DNA from: Phoronis australis
Lineage: Eukaryota > Phoronida > Phoronidae
Direction of reading: 5' to 3'
Assembly: GCA_002633005.1 (NCBI GenBank)
Contig: NMRA01000720.1
Coordinates: 82,190 to 146,189, forward strand
DNA: 64,000 nt
Shown here: one piece after another, positions 29,101-37,568 of the stretch
Layout: each line of letters opens with the position of its first letter
Position numbering within the stretch: the stretch's first letter is position 1
The notes under the pieces: model-generated
Told to the model about the DNA's origin: nothing
The model's input: the letters and a program-made list of their open reading frames with translations, nothing else
Databases searched by the model: none
Program-made: the position numbers and the translations under genes

Positions 29101-32100
29101 ATGCTCTCTTGAGTTTTGTCTATCTTATTAAAATATAGTGAATTCATGAAGTTATATGCTCTTTCAATGAACTTTGCCTTGTGAACTTTGTTTTCCTCCA
29201 GGAACTGAATGATCGGCTGGACCAGAGTAACCTTGACCCCAGTGAAGTGTCAGTGGCCAAGTCAGGTCAACAGAGAGACTTCCCACTGGGCATTCCAGAG
29301 TGTGGTACAGATGCACTAAGGTTCACACTGTGTTCGTATAATTTTAAAGGTGTGTAACATTTCAAAGTGGCAAAAGAATAAAATGTTAGAAGATTATTCA
29401 TTGTCTATTTCTCGTTCTTATGTCATTTTAATTATTTAATTCAAACAATTACATAATTTCATGTTATTTAGCTCGGATGTTTATATTTTTATTGTAGTCA
29501 AACTTATTAATAAGTTACTGTTGTATTTTTTGGTATCATACGAATATCATTTGAATATCATTTAAATATCATTAGCCTCATGTAACCAATCACATGTCAA
29601 TGTGTACTTCAGCTCACTTCATCAATATGGACGTCTCTCATGTCAGCAGTAACAGAAGGTTCTGTAACAAAATATGGCAAACATTTCGATTTACCATCAA
29701 ACATCTTGGAGAGAATTACCAGCCAGGAAACAGACTGGAGGTAAATTGAACGAGTGCTTATCCATTGGAATATTGAGAAGTAACTTATCAGGAGATTTTT
29801 TGATATTGATCACTCTTTGTGCTTCATATTATGTTTTCTTGTTTTCAATTTTTGTAGACGCAACCTCCTGAGGGTGTAATTAACAAGTGGATTATGGGTA
29901 GGTTAGTCTCCATGTTGGATCAGTGTGGCAGACACTTCAGAGCATATGACCTTCACCTTGCCACAAAGGCATTACATAACTTCTGGTATGCAGAACTTTG
30001 TGATGTGTACTTGGTAAGTTCTTATGACTGCAGTAGTTTCCTAATTTATGGCTTTAGTCAATGCATTTTGTGACATAGTAAATATGGTAAGAAGGCGCTT
30101 GATGTTTTTGTTTTCTAACAAGATTGTACGGACATTAAGTATTTTTTTAATATTGGTTTATATTCCAATCTGTTGTGATATTAAATGATTTAGCAATGAA
30201 ATACTTCACTGGTTTCATCACCAACTTAGCAACCAACTCTGATATATTTTCCGGAAATTACCCTCCCCCCAACATAAAACCCCTGTGGACACTCATTTGG
30301 CAAAAAGACCTTTTTTCAAGTCTGGCACAAGATACATGTAATATAATGGAAAATGGGGCAAGATGTCATTACTTCCTCAACACGTGTTGTTGAAAGGACA
30401 ATTGAAATTAGTTCATGTTGTTATGCTGCTCCTTACTTGGATTAACGTTTCCATGAGTTTTTGGGGAGATCTTTCCGGAATCCATGTTGTTCATAAGCAC
30501 ATGATTGGTCGCACAGGAAGATAATTCCAAATATGACAATCGCAGCAACTATTACTCAAACTAACTGACCACCCACAGCTGGTGCCCGTGTTGTATATCA
30601 ACAAAAGTGCAATCTGATCAGATATAAAATGCCCTCCTTAGGAGTGCGTCAAACCAGTGCTGTCCTCTGGTGACCAAGCTGCTATCGCCGAGTCACGCGA
30701 CGTTCTCTACACGTGTGTTCATACAGCTTTGAAGGCTAGTCATCCTTTTATGCCTTACATCACTGAAGAGCTCTTCCAGGTAAGATTGATCACAACAGGG
30801 TAATGTCTAAAGGTCTGATATCGTTTCGAGTAAAATATTGCATTTTTGGACATTATAGTTGCAAAAGTTATTCATTTTTTCTGAACTAATAGTCTTTTCT
30901 ACATTACCATTGTTTTCTAGAGACTCCCGAGATCTCCATCTGACTCTCAGCCCAGTATATGTGTTAGTCAGTATCCCACAAGGTCTCCTCATATGTTGAC
31001 CTTTGATGACCTTCATGATCACATGACCTCGGTACTAGGCATTGTCAGCAGTATACTGAGTGTGAAGAAGGACCTGAACATTGGCAAGTTGCCAATTCCT
31101 GGTGAGTGAAGCTGAATAGGACAGTATAATTGTTGTCTCAGTCTGCTGATTGTGATGGGTTTGTATGGAAGAATGTTTCAATTTATTTATTCAAACTACT
31201 ACTAATCAGTATGAGCGGCGCAGCACTGAAAAAGGTGGGGTGCTATAGCCCCGCCAGCCCCCTATGGTGCACCGCCCATGATCCAGCCCACAGTTTCTCA
31301 TTCATTTCAACATGATTGTTTTGGAATTGGATTCACTTGACCTTTGACCTCATTGCCCATTTGTGTTTTAGTGTACGTATCCAACACAGGATTGGCTGGA
31401 TTTGACATCAATGACTTCCAGTCTGTGATACAGAGTCTAGCCCGCTCAGGCCAGGTAAACTTGATGTGGAGAAATGCATTTAATTATAACACAGGAATTG
31501 GGAAACTTTCACTAGGGGCTGGGGTCTAATCTCTGTACTTGAAATCAAATTATTTTAGACATTTTCCATTATTACTTTTGAGCAAATTCAAGATAAGTTT
31601 CTATTGGTCTGCTTCATCACGCTAGGTTCATGCATATGGATTTCAGTTAAGTTTGTACTTCATGATCCCAAGATTCAATCTACAAATTTTAAAAACTGAA
31701 ATTTTTAGTAAAACCTAATCTCTACTTGAGACTTATAGTTTACCTTATCGTTAATGCTAGTTTCACCAAGTGCACACTAGGAGTAAACAGTTGTCCATGT
31801 ACTCCAGCACATAATAATAGGTCTACGCTAATCTCAAGTTTTCTCAAAAGTAGAATAAAAAGTAATAAAAATGATTTTAAGTTTGATTTTGTGTAACATG
31901 ATTAGACAACGGGCCGTGGTCACATGCATGGGGTGAGGTGTCCTGCCACCTGCAGGCACATCAAGGAATATGTGAGTTTCATTCCCAGTTTGTGAGTGTT
32001 GGGTTGTATGACTTGTTTATCTTGAGTTCTACTTGGCCATTCATGGCTTGATTACCCTTTGAAGTTATTTGCAGGCACCAGAGTCATCATCAATTTTGTA

Positions 32101-33987
32101 TGGAGTTTTACTTCTGTGTAATTTCTAGCCTAGTAAGACATCTATTGTCAAGATATGAAATTAAAAATGTTCACCTTTGCTTTGCTGTGTAAAGTAAATG
32201 AATAATTATGACTTACTCACATGTGCCTTAAGTTTACATCTATGCTTCATTAGGTGATGGTTAACCAGCCACCTCCACTAGAGGGCGTGTTTGCATTTCC
32301 TGTGCATGACAGTCATGGTGCACCTACATTTCAAGTTGCTCTGCAGCTTAAGGTGGGTAACTAGATTGCTTTACTGATTCAGTATCATGTTATTTTTTGC
32401 ATGTTTGATAAAAATCATATAGATTCCTTAACGCAGAGTTGACTGGGATTTCTGTAACATACACTTTGCATGTTTTGCACATTATGTAAACTGGGTCAAC
32501 ATGCAATATTGTTTTCTTTAATTTTAGGTGTTTTAGATGGTCAAAATATCTGATGTTTATCACCATTCAACCGACTTCTCTCATAGTAGCTTACAACAAA
32601 GTTAGTCTTCCCTCTTATCGCTGGAAGAATCAGGTTCTGAAAGAGCTCCAACCAAACAAAACAACTGTGTTACTTCTCATTTCTCAGAGGATTTTTTGTA
32701 TGACCCAAGTGCTCATGAATAATGAAACATGGCATTGTAGGGAACAGTGGACCTTCACCAGATGTGCAACGACCTTGACATCAGGTGTCGGAAATTTGAC
32801 GAAAGTTTGACCAAAATGGTCGAGAAGATGACGCGCATAGAGCAAGACACGTCACGAGCTCTGCTGGAGGAAAAGGTAATGTCTGCCCCCGTACACCGTC
32901 AGGGTGGGGCTTGCAGTTATTGAGGACTATGTGAAAGGGTTTATATTGGGGGGATGGGGAGATGTGGTTAGGTTTGGTATGTTTACTGAAAATTATGACT
33001 TTTTGTTGGAAACTCTGCAAATAGTCTTTCCTGTGTCTTTTCTACAAATGGGAACTTTTCCTTACAGCACAACTCCCTCTAGTGGTGTATGCAACTATGA
33101 TAGTGGAACATTCGCAGAAGGTTCATATTGACGTCCAAGTTATTTGCTTGTAAAACTCAGAATCAGCATATAAATGTTTATCCCACGCGCGTTGAATCTG
33201 TCGAGGGAAATACGGCCATGTAATAAAGTTTTCCGTATTCACCTCCCGCACTACTTCAACAGCGACCCCTGACATGGAAAGTTGAAAAAGTAGGTCAATG
33301 TCGACATGACGTCTTCAGCCGGTTCAATCATCAAACTTTCCAAATATAGTTTAAAGTAATACAGTTTCTGCAGTGTAAGTAACGCTCAACAGCAACCAGG
33401 CCCTAAACGTAAAATCTGGAACAAAACTGTTAGTTATAACTTCCCACTTAGCCTGTGTCTCAGTTTTCAATTGCTGAATACTATATCGTCTGCAACTCAG
33501 GCGCCTATTCCTAGGAAATTAAAATATCAAATGTTTTTGACTATTTTCAAGAGATGTTAAAGTTCACTGCACAGTTGCCATTGTTTTCATCTTTGTTACC
33601 TCTTCTCAAGAAATAAATCATTACTTTTGAAACTGTTTCTTTTACAAGAGAAAACTTGCAACCTCAGGTACATACACGTAGGATGTAATCTGCCATGTGA
33701 ACAGTCCGGGTGAAAAATCTGCCAAAAATGTATAAGAAACTTAGGGATTCGTAGCGCATGGGATAAATACAAAATGTTCCTCGATTGGCGTACAGGAAAT
33801 AATATCCCTCTCGACCTTATTCCACGTATTGACCCGCGGAATAATGTCTCGTGGGATATTACTTCATGTACACCACTCTCGGTAAGTTTTCTGTAACTAT
33901 ATCTTAGTGATTTTGCAGATAACTAAGGCCAACAAAGAAAGACAGAGAATACAGAAACTTAGGGTGTCAATCCACGAACTGTTATGA
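521..33987 (+). CDS. VARS2: Valyl-tRNA synthetase, mitochondrial type (5'-partial, 24 exons)
   Basis: Class I aminoacyl-tRNA synthetase that charges tRNA-Val with valine, probably in mitochondria. Exons, all with AG/GT borders and closing phases: 521-575, 1927-2027, 2584-2693, 4981-5145, 6908-6989, 7761-7880, 8066-8354, 8904-9028, 9408-9511, 9936-10017, 10467-10543, 11711-11886, 12499-12569, 13343-13468, 28147-28251, 29202-29349, 29613-29740, 29858-30013, 30642-30779, 30921-31101, 31372-31454, 32254-32352, 32741-32875, 33919-33987. They sum to 2925 nt, 974 residues plus TGA. Visible are HLGH (residues 73-76), the editing-domain [10 protein letters not shown] (255-264) and KMSKS (575-579). The N-terminal [20 protein letters not shown] and RFTLCS stretches resemble vertebrate VARS2 more than cytosolic VARS1, and the protein lacks the long N-terminal extension of VARS1 as far as can be seen. 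The first exon(s), including any transit peptide, are not identified. The 14.7-kb intron 14 contains another gene on the opposite strand. Confidence 0.93.
600..890. repeat. Dispersed repeat, copy A
   Basis: Contains CTTTCATATTGACTTAACTC, GTTCATACTGGCTTC and TAAGATTTTTTCAATGT, arranged as in 20461-20740. Diverged, non-coding, in VARS2 intron 1. Confidence 0.5.
2930..3905 (-). mobile_element. Decayed LINE fragment with RNase H domain
   Basis: Minus-strand pieces in several frames form a broken RNase H domain of a non-LTR retrotransposon: [13 protein letters not shown] with the first catalytic Asp, then [13 protein letters not shown] with the Glu, then [16 protein letters not shown] where the usual catalytic Asp (TDS) is Asn, then INERAD near the end of the domain. 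The pieces are in different frames, so the copy has frameshifts and is dead. RNase H-bearing LINEs of this type are common in invertebrates. It lies in VARS2 intron 3, antisense to the gene. Confidence 0.7.
4555..4640 (+). mobile_element. tRNA-derived SINE-like sequence
   Basis: Contains an A-box-like TGGCCTAGTGG and a T-arm with perfect GTGGG/CCCAC stem around the loop TTTGAGT (B-box-like). Spacing is close to a tRNA, but the acceptor ends do not pair and no CCA region follows, so this looks like the head of a SINE rather than a working tRNA gene. Confidence 0.45.
5590..5731. mobile_element. 142-bp MITE with terminal inverted repeats
   Basis: The left end CGTTCAGTAACGCTAGGACC and the right end (reverse complement CGTTCAGTAGACGCTAGGAC) are inverted repeats of about 25 bp; the GCTAGGACCTA core occurs twice at the right. 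No coding capacity. Intron 4 of VARS2. Confidence 0.6.
6138..6292 (+). repeat. 16-bp tandem repeat
   Basis: About nine copies of ACTAGCGATCATTTTT in VARS2 intron 4. Confidence 0.9.
6908..10017 (+). CDS. VARS2: VARS2 exons 5-10: editing (CP1) domain
   Basis: Exons 6908-6989, 7761-7880, 8066-8354, 8904-9028, 9408-9511 and 9936-10017. They encode [11 protein letters not shown], the [18 protein letters not shown] stretch that enters the editing domain, [17 protein letters not shown] and [17 protein letters not shown]. The last two are the post-transfer editing pocket that hydrolyses mischarged Thr-tRNA-Val in the family, and the pocket residues look intact. The 3' end of exon 9 is duplicated in the following intron, and the exon 10 acceptor sits in a short tandem repeat (both listed separately). 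Confidence 0.92.
8690..8795 (+). repeat. 16-bp tandem repeat
   Basis: About six copies of GAGATTTGGGAATTGT in VARS2 intron 7. Confidence 0.9.
9290..9350. repeat. Hairpin with 20-bp stem
   Basis: AATAAGGAAATGTTGGCAAT (9290-9309) and ATTGCTAACATTTCCTTATT (9331-9350) pair with one mismatch around a 21-nt loop in VARS2 intron 8. Confidence 0.7.
9444..9713 (+). repeat. 142-bp duplication of the exon 9 end, donor and start of intron
   Basis: The first unit includes the real exon 9 end (through 9511) and its donor CAG|GTATGT. The second repeats it at offset 142 with GAGAGTGTTGGGTTATATAG and CTGTCTGCAGGTATGTAGTA, so a second intact donor exists after 9653. The copied exon part stays readable but has substitutions. 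Confidence 0.85.
9899..9940 (+). repeat. 16-bp repeat over the exon 10 acceptor
   Basis: CAGTCAATCCTATTTT occurs twice, then CAGTCGTT begins exon 10 (9936). This gives three candidate TTTTCAG-like acceptors; only the last leaves the frame and the conserved SRSGDVIE intact. Confidence 0.75.
10467..13468 (+). CDS. VARS2: VARS2 exons 11-14: return to the catalytic core
   Basis: Exons 10467-10543, 11711-11886, 12499-12569 and 13343-13468. They carry [28 protein letters not shown], and [18 protein letters not shown] followed by [11 protein letters not shown], all standard ValRS core blocks. The exon 11 donor is CA|GTAGGT; it leaves two bases that complete a Gln codon with the first base of exon 12, so no stop is read despite the TAG at the junction. 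Exon 14 ends in phase 0 before the 14.7-kb intron. Confidence 0.92.
10659..10808. mobile_element. 150-bp MITE, CAGTGGCGGATCCA family
   Basis: Starts CAGTGGCGGATCCATGG and ends with TCTAAATCTGCCACTG, giving imperfect inverted ends with a GGGG..CCCC interior. A related copy is at 58171-58333. Intron 11 of VARS2. Confidence 0.6.
13055..13134 (+). repeat. 39-bp direct duplication
   Basis: CAACCCTTTACATCCCCTCT with AGGACTGTCTCACAATGGC occurs twice in tandem in VARS2 intron 13. Confidence 0.9.
13656..14057. mobile_element. Palindromic MITE of about 400 bp (family of three), copy 1
   Basis: Begins GGGCCCGGACTCTAATC and ends with the inverse (GATTAGAGACCGGGCC). The arms pair over a long stretch (CTCAAGATAAG on the left, CTTAAG on the right) around a centre rich in ACTCGAAATTTCGAG. 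No ORF. VARS2 intron 14. Related copies at 31515-31915 and 60347-60743. Confidence 0.7.
15167..15678 (-). CDS. Ankyrin gene exon 5 (C-terminal helical domain)
   Basis: 512 nt, residues 345-514 and the stop. A single large exon encodes the whole non-ankyrin domain, with segments such as [51 protein letters not shown] and [15 protein letters not shown] that look like amphipathic helices, joined by a Pro/Lys-rich linker. I recognise no named family. Confidence 0.88.
15167..22349 (-). CDS. Ankyrin-repeat protein with novel helical C-terminus, nested in VARS2 intron 14
   Basis: Five coding exons read from the right: 22023-22349 (ATG at 22347-22349), 18547-18701, 17181-17476, 16007-16261, 15167-15678 (stop at 15167-15169). 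They sum to 1545 nt, 514 residues, with all phases closing. An acidic start ([20 protein letters not shown]) precedes about eight ankyrin repeats (residues about 47-344), with repeat starts such as [45 protein letters not shown] and [12 protein letters not shown]. Residues 345-514 are lysine/glutamate-rich, predicted helical, and match nothing I recognise. There is no signal peptide or membrane segment. The likely role is a cytosolic or nuclear protein-binding scaffold, but the partner is unknown. The coding ATG lies in a 47-bp tandem repeat. Part of exon 2 is present twice around an N (assembly artefact, listed separately). Confidence 0.9.
16007..16261 (-). CDS. Ankyrin gene exon 4 (last repeats)
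   Basis: 255 nt, residues 260-345. Two canonical repeats ([19 protein letters not shown] and [19 protein letters not shown]) and a capping half-repeat ([19 protein letters not shown]). Acceptor TTGAAG, donor G|GTAGGC. Confidence 0.9.
16400..16740. repeat. Polypyrimidine minisatellite
   Basis: Degenerate repeats of CTCCCTCTCCCTGACTC make about 330 bp of nearly pure pyrimidine on the plus strand, in the ankyrin intron between exons 3 and 4. A second pyrimidine block is at 17090-17155. Confidence 0.85.
17181..17476 (-). CDS. Ankyrin gene exon 3 (central repeats)
   Basis: 296 nt, residues 161-260, containing three consecutive repeats: [38 protein letters not shown] and [19 protein letters not shown], each followed by the loop pattern DNGA/ENGA plus Asp or Asn. 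Acceptor TTCCAG, donor G|GTGAGA. The intron just past the donor is a long pyrimidine tract on the plus strand. Confidence 0.9.
17730..17850. repeat. Dispersed repeat with GAGGGTGGCCTCTTCAGT, copy 1
   Basis: TTTATTTATTATAATTGTG precedes GAGGGTGGCCTCTTCAGTGA and AGCACTGCTTTCCA. A close copy is at 44580-44670. It could be a LINE or SINE tail; no coding. Confidence 0.55.
18547..18701 (-). CDS. Ankyrin gene exon 2
   Basis: 155 nt, residues 110-161, reading [10 protein letters not shown], then [19 protein letters not shown] and [10 protein letters not shown]. It begins in phase 0 and ends with two bases of an Arg codon. The acceptor is CTCCTCAG and the donor GTAAGT. The first 77 nt of this exon recur at 18961-19037 with only synonymous differences. 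Confidence 0.9.
18634..19383. other. Duplicated block joined at N 18960 (haplotype join)
   Basis: 18634-18959 recurs at 18961-19383, nearly identical, with an insertion of about 90 bp in the second copy near 19182-19271. The single N lies at the junction. It includes part of ankyrin exon 2. Confidence 0.8.
18961..19037 (-). pseudogene. Truncated second copy of ankyrin exon 2 (assembly duplicate)
   Basis: The 5' part of exon 2 is repeated here, cut off by the single N at 18960. The two differences seen from 18547-18701 are both silent (CCC/CCT for Pro, AAC/AAT for Asn). This and the matching flanking intron indicate a second allele joined at the N rather than a real extra exon. Confidence 0.75.
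19750..19950 (+). repeat. 34-bp tandem repeat
   Basis: Six copies of CATATCACTATACAGTGTGT plus TTGAACCGTCCCTG. Some copies contain the 12-bp palindrome CACTGTACAGTG. In ankyrin intron 1. Confidence 0.9.
20461..20940. repeat. Dispersed repeat, copy B, with related inverted tail
   Basis: ATTTTCATACTGATTTAACTC, GTTCATACTGGCTTC and TAAGATTTTTTAATGTGC match copy A at 600-890. The right part (GACCGTTCATACTGCACC, AACATCGACGTGTCGACG) holds similar words in varied order, suggesting an old element with rearranged ends. VARS2 intron 14, in ankyrin intron 1. Confidence 0.45.
21515..21690 (+). repeat. About 43-bp tandem repeat
   Basis: Four copies of a unit with CCTCTGGAAAGTGGGCCCTG in ankyrin intron 1. 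It creates apparent ORFs on both strands that are repeat-driven. Confidence 0.9.
22023..22349 (-). CDS. Ankyrin gene exon 1 (start codon, first repeats)
   Basis: 109 codons, donor GTAAGA, phase 0. It encodes the acidic N-terminus, a clear repeat starting at residue 48 ([13 protein letters not shown]), an atypical insert around residues 78-90, and the first part of the next repeat ([17 protein letters not shown]). A good acceptor (pyrimidine tract then TTCTAG) lies just upstream of the ATG, so a non-coding 5' exon probably exists farther right. Confidence 0.88.
22344..22530 (-). repeat. 47-bp tandem repeat spanning the ankyrin start codon and its acceptor
   Basis: Four units at exact 47-bp spacing (GTTCTAGAAG at 22351, 22398, 22445, 22492). 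The first unit contains the coding ATG. Each upstream unit carries an equivalent ATG after TTCTAGAACT, out of frame with each other because 47 is not a multiple of three. Confidence 0.85.
26380..26865 (+). repeat. About 47-bp tandem repeat
   Basis: About ten diverged copies of a unit containing CTGACTGTCTCAGTTCAATG and ACTTGATGTATTGTTTATGG. VARS2 intron 14. Confidence 0.9.
27850..27965 (+). repeat. 23-bp tandem repeat
   Basis: Five copies of GTCCCATTAAAAGTCATGTG ACG, about 180 bp before VARS2 exon 15. Confidence 0.9.
28147..28251 (+). CDS. VARS2: VARS2 exon 15: KMSKS exon
   Basis: A 35-codon exon, phase 0 at both ends, reading [25 protein letters not shown] stabilises the aminoacyl-adenylate transition state in class I synthetases. 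Its acceptor lies about 14.7 kb from the preceding exon. The donor CAG|GTGGGG is weaker than most in this gene. Confidence 0.95.
29202..33987 (+). CDS. VARS2: VARS2 exons 16-24: anticodon-binding domain and C-terminal coiled coil
   Basis: Exons 29202-29349, 29613-29740, 29858-30013, 30642-30779, 30921-31101, 31372-31454, 32254-32352, 32741-32875 and 33919-33987. [17 protein letters not shown] closes the core; [13 protein letters not shown] and [18 protein letters not shown] belong to the anticodon-binding helical bundle; [13 protein letters not shown] is the conserved late block. Exons 23-24 encode a charged heptad-like tail with [12 protein letters not shown] and [13 protein letters not shown], the usual C-terminal coiled coil of ValRS. 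The stop is at 33985-33987. Confidence 0.92.
31211..31283. mobile_element. Short palindromic GGCGGCGCAGCACTG element
   Basis: About 72 bp: ATGAGCGGCGCAGCACTGAA, a GGGGTGCTATAGCCCCGCC middle, and CTATGGTGCACCGCCCATG. The ends are inverted. The same unit recurs near 60962, 61035, 63458, 63527 and 63592. Confidence 0.65.
31515..31915. mobile_element. Palindromic MITE of about 400 bp, copy 2 (degenerate)
   Basis: Begins GGGGTCTAATCTCTGTAC and ends TGATTAGACAACGGGCC. It keeps CAAATTCAAGATAAGTTTCT, also found in copy 1. More diverged than the other copies. VARS2 intron 21. Confidence 0.6.
33176..33772. mobile_element. Possible 0.6-kb element with inverted ends
   Basis: The left end TTTATCCCACGCGCGTTGAATC is inverted at the right as GATTCGTAGCGCATGGGATAAA, with several mismatches. 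No coding sequence and no clear target-site duplication. VARS2 intron 23. Confidence 0.4.
33791..33870. repeat. Imperfect hairpin in the last VARS2 intron
   Basis: AAATAATATCCCTCTCGACC at 33797 onward pairs, with mismatches, with the inverse near GTCTCGTGGGATATTACTTC. The arms of about 28 nt flank a short loop, about 50 bp before the final exon. Confidence 0.5.
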
Positions 33988-34815
33988 CGACTGTTAGTAC
34001 TACCTGAGGCAGAGTGCATGTTCCCAGTCCAGCCAATAGAGGGCTCTTCAGACAACGTCCAGAAGATGGCGCCTTCACGTAAAGTGCTGTTTGGTGATGA
34101 TGATGTCCAGTCAACATATCCTTGTAGTATCAGATGACTACTTTTGCAAGAAGCTCATTGTGCATTAAACAGACTGGCAGTCTTGATAATGCAGTGAAGC
34201 AGATTGGGTTAAACAGCGCTTCTAATTTGGTCAAACCGTGTAACGTGCCCATTTCGTGATATTTGCTCACGTGCCGCATTCTGTTCAATAAGTGGACTGC
34301 TATACTGACTATCACAGTGAGCATTATGGCTGCATAACTGTAATGTCCAGTATGTAGCTGTTAAATCTACATTACTTTATGAATATTGTTTTATGAACAG
34401 TGACGTCTGGTAATGAAAAACCTGTTGGATAATATGAAAATTAAACTTCTGCTAAAAATGATATTGAGTTTCTGAGAGTATGTAACATTAATATCAAGTA
34501 TGTTTAAGCAGGCTGAACATCGTTTGTAACTCGCATGTACTCAAGGAGCCGGGGCCAAAACATGAAACACAAAGATTTTCCCTCCCGTGGGTGTGAGGCA
34601 ATTGTACACATTTGGTATCTCTTTCTTGCCAAAGAAGATCACGTACTCTCCCGTGAAATGTGATCTGAGAATAAGCCAGTTATAGAGACTACCTCAACAC
34701 ATTGTTCGCCTGAGGCACGTCAGTTTGCAAAATGCTGAATTCAAGGGTGTCATCACCCTGTAAAACAAATGGCCTGTCAGTTATCGTAGCACACAACTTA
34801 ATAGTGACAGCTTGG

Positions 34816-35198
34816 GTTGACTGGTAAACATGCCTTTATTAACATACATTATGTTCATGTGACGGGTAAGCATGTCTGTATTAACATGCATTATGTTGAT
34901 GTGACTGGTAAGCATGCCTTTATTAACATACATTATGTTGATGTGACTGGTAAGCATGCCTTTATTAACATACATTATGTTCATGTGACTGGTAAGCATG
35001 CCTTTATTAACATACATGTACATACGTTGATGTGACTGGTAATCATGCCTTTATGTTATGTTGATGTGACTGGTAAGCATGCTTTTATTAACATACATTA
35101 TGTTGATGTGACTGGTAAGCATGCCTTTATTAACATACACTATGTTGATGTGACGGGTAACCATGTCTTTATTAACATACATTATGTTGATGTAAAGC
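34816..35198 (+). repeat. 42-bp tandem repeat between the two convergent genes
   Basis: About nine copies of a unit with GATGTGACTGGTAAGCATGC and CTTTATTAACATACATTATG. The 42-bp period keeps frames open on both strands, but there is no homology to any protein. Confidence 0.9.
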
Positions 35199-35507
35199 GG
35201 AATAAACGCAGACTATATCCACCAAAGTAATCCAATAACTCACTTCAACTTAAAATGTCAGATTCGTGACTCACATCAAAACAAGCTCCAAAACAATAAA
35301 ACCAATGCCATGTAGACTCGTGTTAACTGTTTGATATAAACAATTTAATAAAAGCTGAGAATACCACCTCCCGCAGTTCAACAGTATATACACTAGACAT
35401 TCCCATTCAACAACACTAGGTGTCGCTGTGCGTAGAGAATTGACCGAAATTTTAACCAAAACATTTTCCAGCACCAAGGACATACCATACTAAATACCTA
35501 CTTGTTT

Positions 35508-36056
35508 TTAACCCTTATCCTGCACTAGGCGTACTCAGTGAAATATGATAAGCTGCAGCTGGGCTGCGCTAGGAGGATGCACTCACCCCACCACACTTGT
35601 GATTTTCATTCACAAATTGTGAGAGCCCTGGATGTTGTTTAGATATGTGAGTATGCGTATTCCATAGATCACAGTTTCCTCTACATTTCTCTATTGTTGT
35701 GATTACTAGTGTGGGAGATATTGGCAGCTATGTGTAAGTGTAGACACATAGTTTCATTATATGGCTGGAGCTAGACATGAGAGGATGACAGTGGATCACT
35801 TTACTTTCACTAAGGCTATGATGAAGATTTACGTATGGTGAAAATCTCCATTAAATTTAGACATCTTTTATGTTGGCTTCTTTTCTGTGAAATTAACATT
35901 TCCCCTTCAAATTTACAATTTAAAACTGTTAGGTCATTACTCTGGGTGACCTACATAACGGCTTAGTGTACAGCAGTAGTGATGACCTACATGTACTCAG
36001 CTCAGCACACAGGAAAGAAAGTTGTCTGAATAGAGGGTCAGCAGGATAAGGGTTAA
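35508..36056. mobile_element. piggyBac-like non-autonomous element with TTAA duplications
   Basis: TTAA at 35508-35511 is followed by CCCTTATCCTGC; GCAGGATAAGGG is followed by TTAA at 36053-36056. The TTAA target duplication and CCC/GGG ends fit the piggyBac superfamily. The 541-bp interior has no transposase. Confidence 0.7.
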
Positions 36057-37568
36057 AGGAACATACCTTAATTGCCAACACTCTCTATTCAAAGGCTGAC
36101 AACCTTGATTCAAATCAAAATAACACTACTGATTTATCACAACTTTTTTTCATCTAGCTCTCCATGTATCTACTAGGTCATTAGACTAACACATGGGAAA
36201 TTTTGTGCATTTGAATATGAGAGCATGAAATGTCAAAAATTCTAACAGACAAACTACAAACAATAATCTTAACTGCACACAATGCAACTGTGTTACATAA
36301 AGAAAGTGTTTTCAAGATTATGCCCACTGCTTAGTATTACAGAAAATAAAGCCCTGAGATTAATAACTAAAAGTTAGAAAAATGCTAAATTCTCAATCTA
36401 AGTAACCAACACCAGTACTCTTCGTCACTATCAAAGAAGTAGAAATAAGATCAAGGATTCTAGAAATACAGTTTTGTCTGGTCTGCCATTATGAACACCT
36501 GACCACATTTTCATTTTAAAGTTTTCATACAATTCGACATTGCTCTTTTCATATAAAGACAAGTGTTTTATCACCCAACAAACACAACTTTACGACGTTT
36601 CAAGATTTACTTTGCAATTTAGTTTTAAGCCAACCTAATGTTCTTGTAAATGTAATGTCATACTTTCTAACGTAACACCTAGTCAGTCCACTTATAAAAG
36701 CAGCTTTCATATTTCGGGCTTGGCTATTCACTAGTTCATATGGGGTAATAAAGCAATTATCTTCTTAGCCAGGACACATCCTACATGTAAGTAAAGCAAG
36801 GATTAGTAACACAATCTAACTGAGAGTTGCATGACTAAGAACAGAGTCCACAAAGAACTGCTTTCACTGACCTTGACCTTGCACCTCTATTTTCAGAGTC
36901 CTAATCTTTCTTTCAGGAAACATTTCACAAGTTGTTCCAGAGTTTTGATAAATGGATAGTGGGTGTAACTGGACTACTTGACTGATAACTTCAGGAAAAA
37001 ATACACATAACCCAGAGTACTCCTTACCACATCCAAAACAAGGCATGACCATTTTAATATAACAAAACCAACACTAAAGTTCCTCAGGTCACTTCACCCA
37101 CCATTATTCAATGTTCTTGCTGCAGTCTATGTTTATATATTTATATATATAGAACATACAGCATTCGCACTGAGTAAGAGCCTCAACTGGAAGGAGGGAA
37201 CAGTATCCAAATTCAGAGATTTTTTTACAAGTTACAGAAACATTCAGGTGTGCTCTATTACAGTAGTAACACGCGAAACATTTGTAGTGAGAAATCTTGA
37301 CATATAGAACAGAAATAGAATGAGTTCACATTCACCTTTCTCCCGTAATTCAGCATTCCAGGCTTGTCATTCAATCAAAGGAGTGGAGGCCATTTTGGAT
37401 ATTTGTAACGGAGATAACTTGGGAAACAAACTTTCATCGCAATATCGTGTCAAACCACGTCAAGCAGAGCAAACCTCAGTCTGAATGGAATCTGTGATGA
37501 TGAGCGGCCCTGTGGTCCTTGAAGGTACACCATAGCGCCCTGTACAGGGGACTGTTAGGCAGCATCTA

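Larger units (their letters stand above)
576..33918. other. Other long VARS2 introns without recognised content
   Basis: Nothing recognised in 890-1926, 2028-2583, 5146-5589, 6293-6907, 6990-7760, 10018-10466, 10809-11710, 11887-12498, 12570-13054, 28252-29201, 30014-30641, 32353-32740 and 32876-33175. Confidence 0.6.
33988..37568. other. Convergent intergenic region VARS2 / GPCPD1
   Basis: 3.6 kb between the two stop codons. It holds the 42-bp minisatellite and the piggyBac-like element. An AATAAA at 35201-35206 (plus) is a possible VARS2 polyadenylation signal, far from the stop. No other gene recognised. Confidence 0.6.

Noticed and set aside
34817-35230. Open frames on both strands in the 42-bp repeat between the genes
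   Set aside because: Frames are open only because the period is a multiple of three; no splice context and no similarity to a protein.
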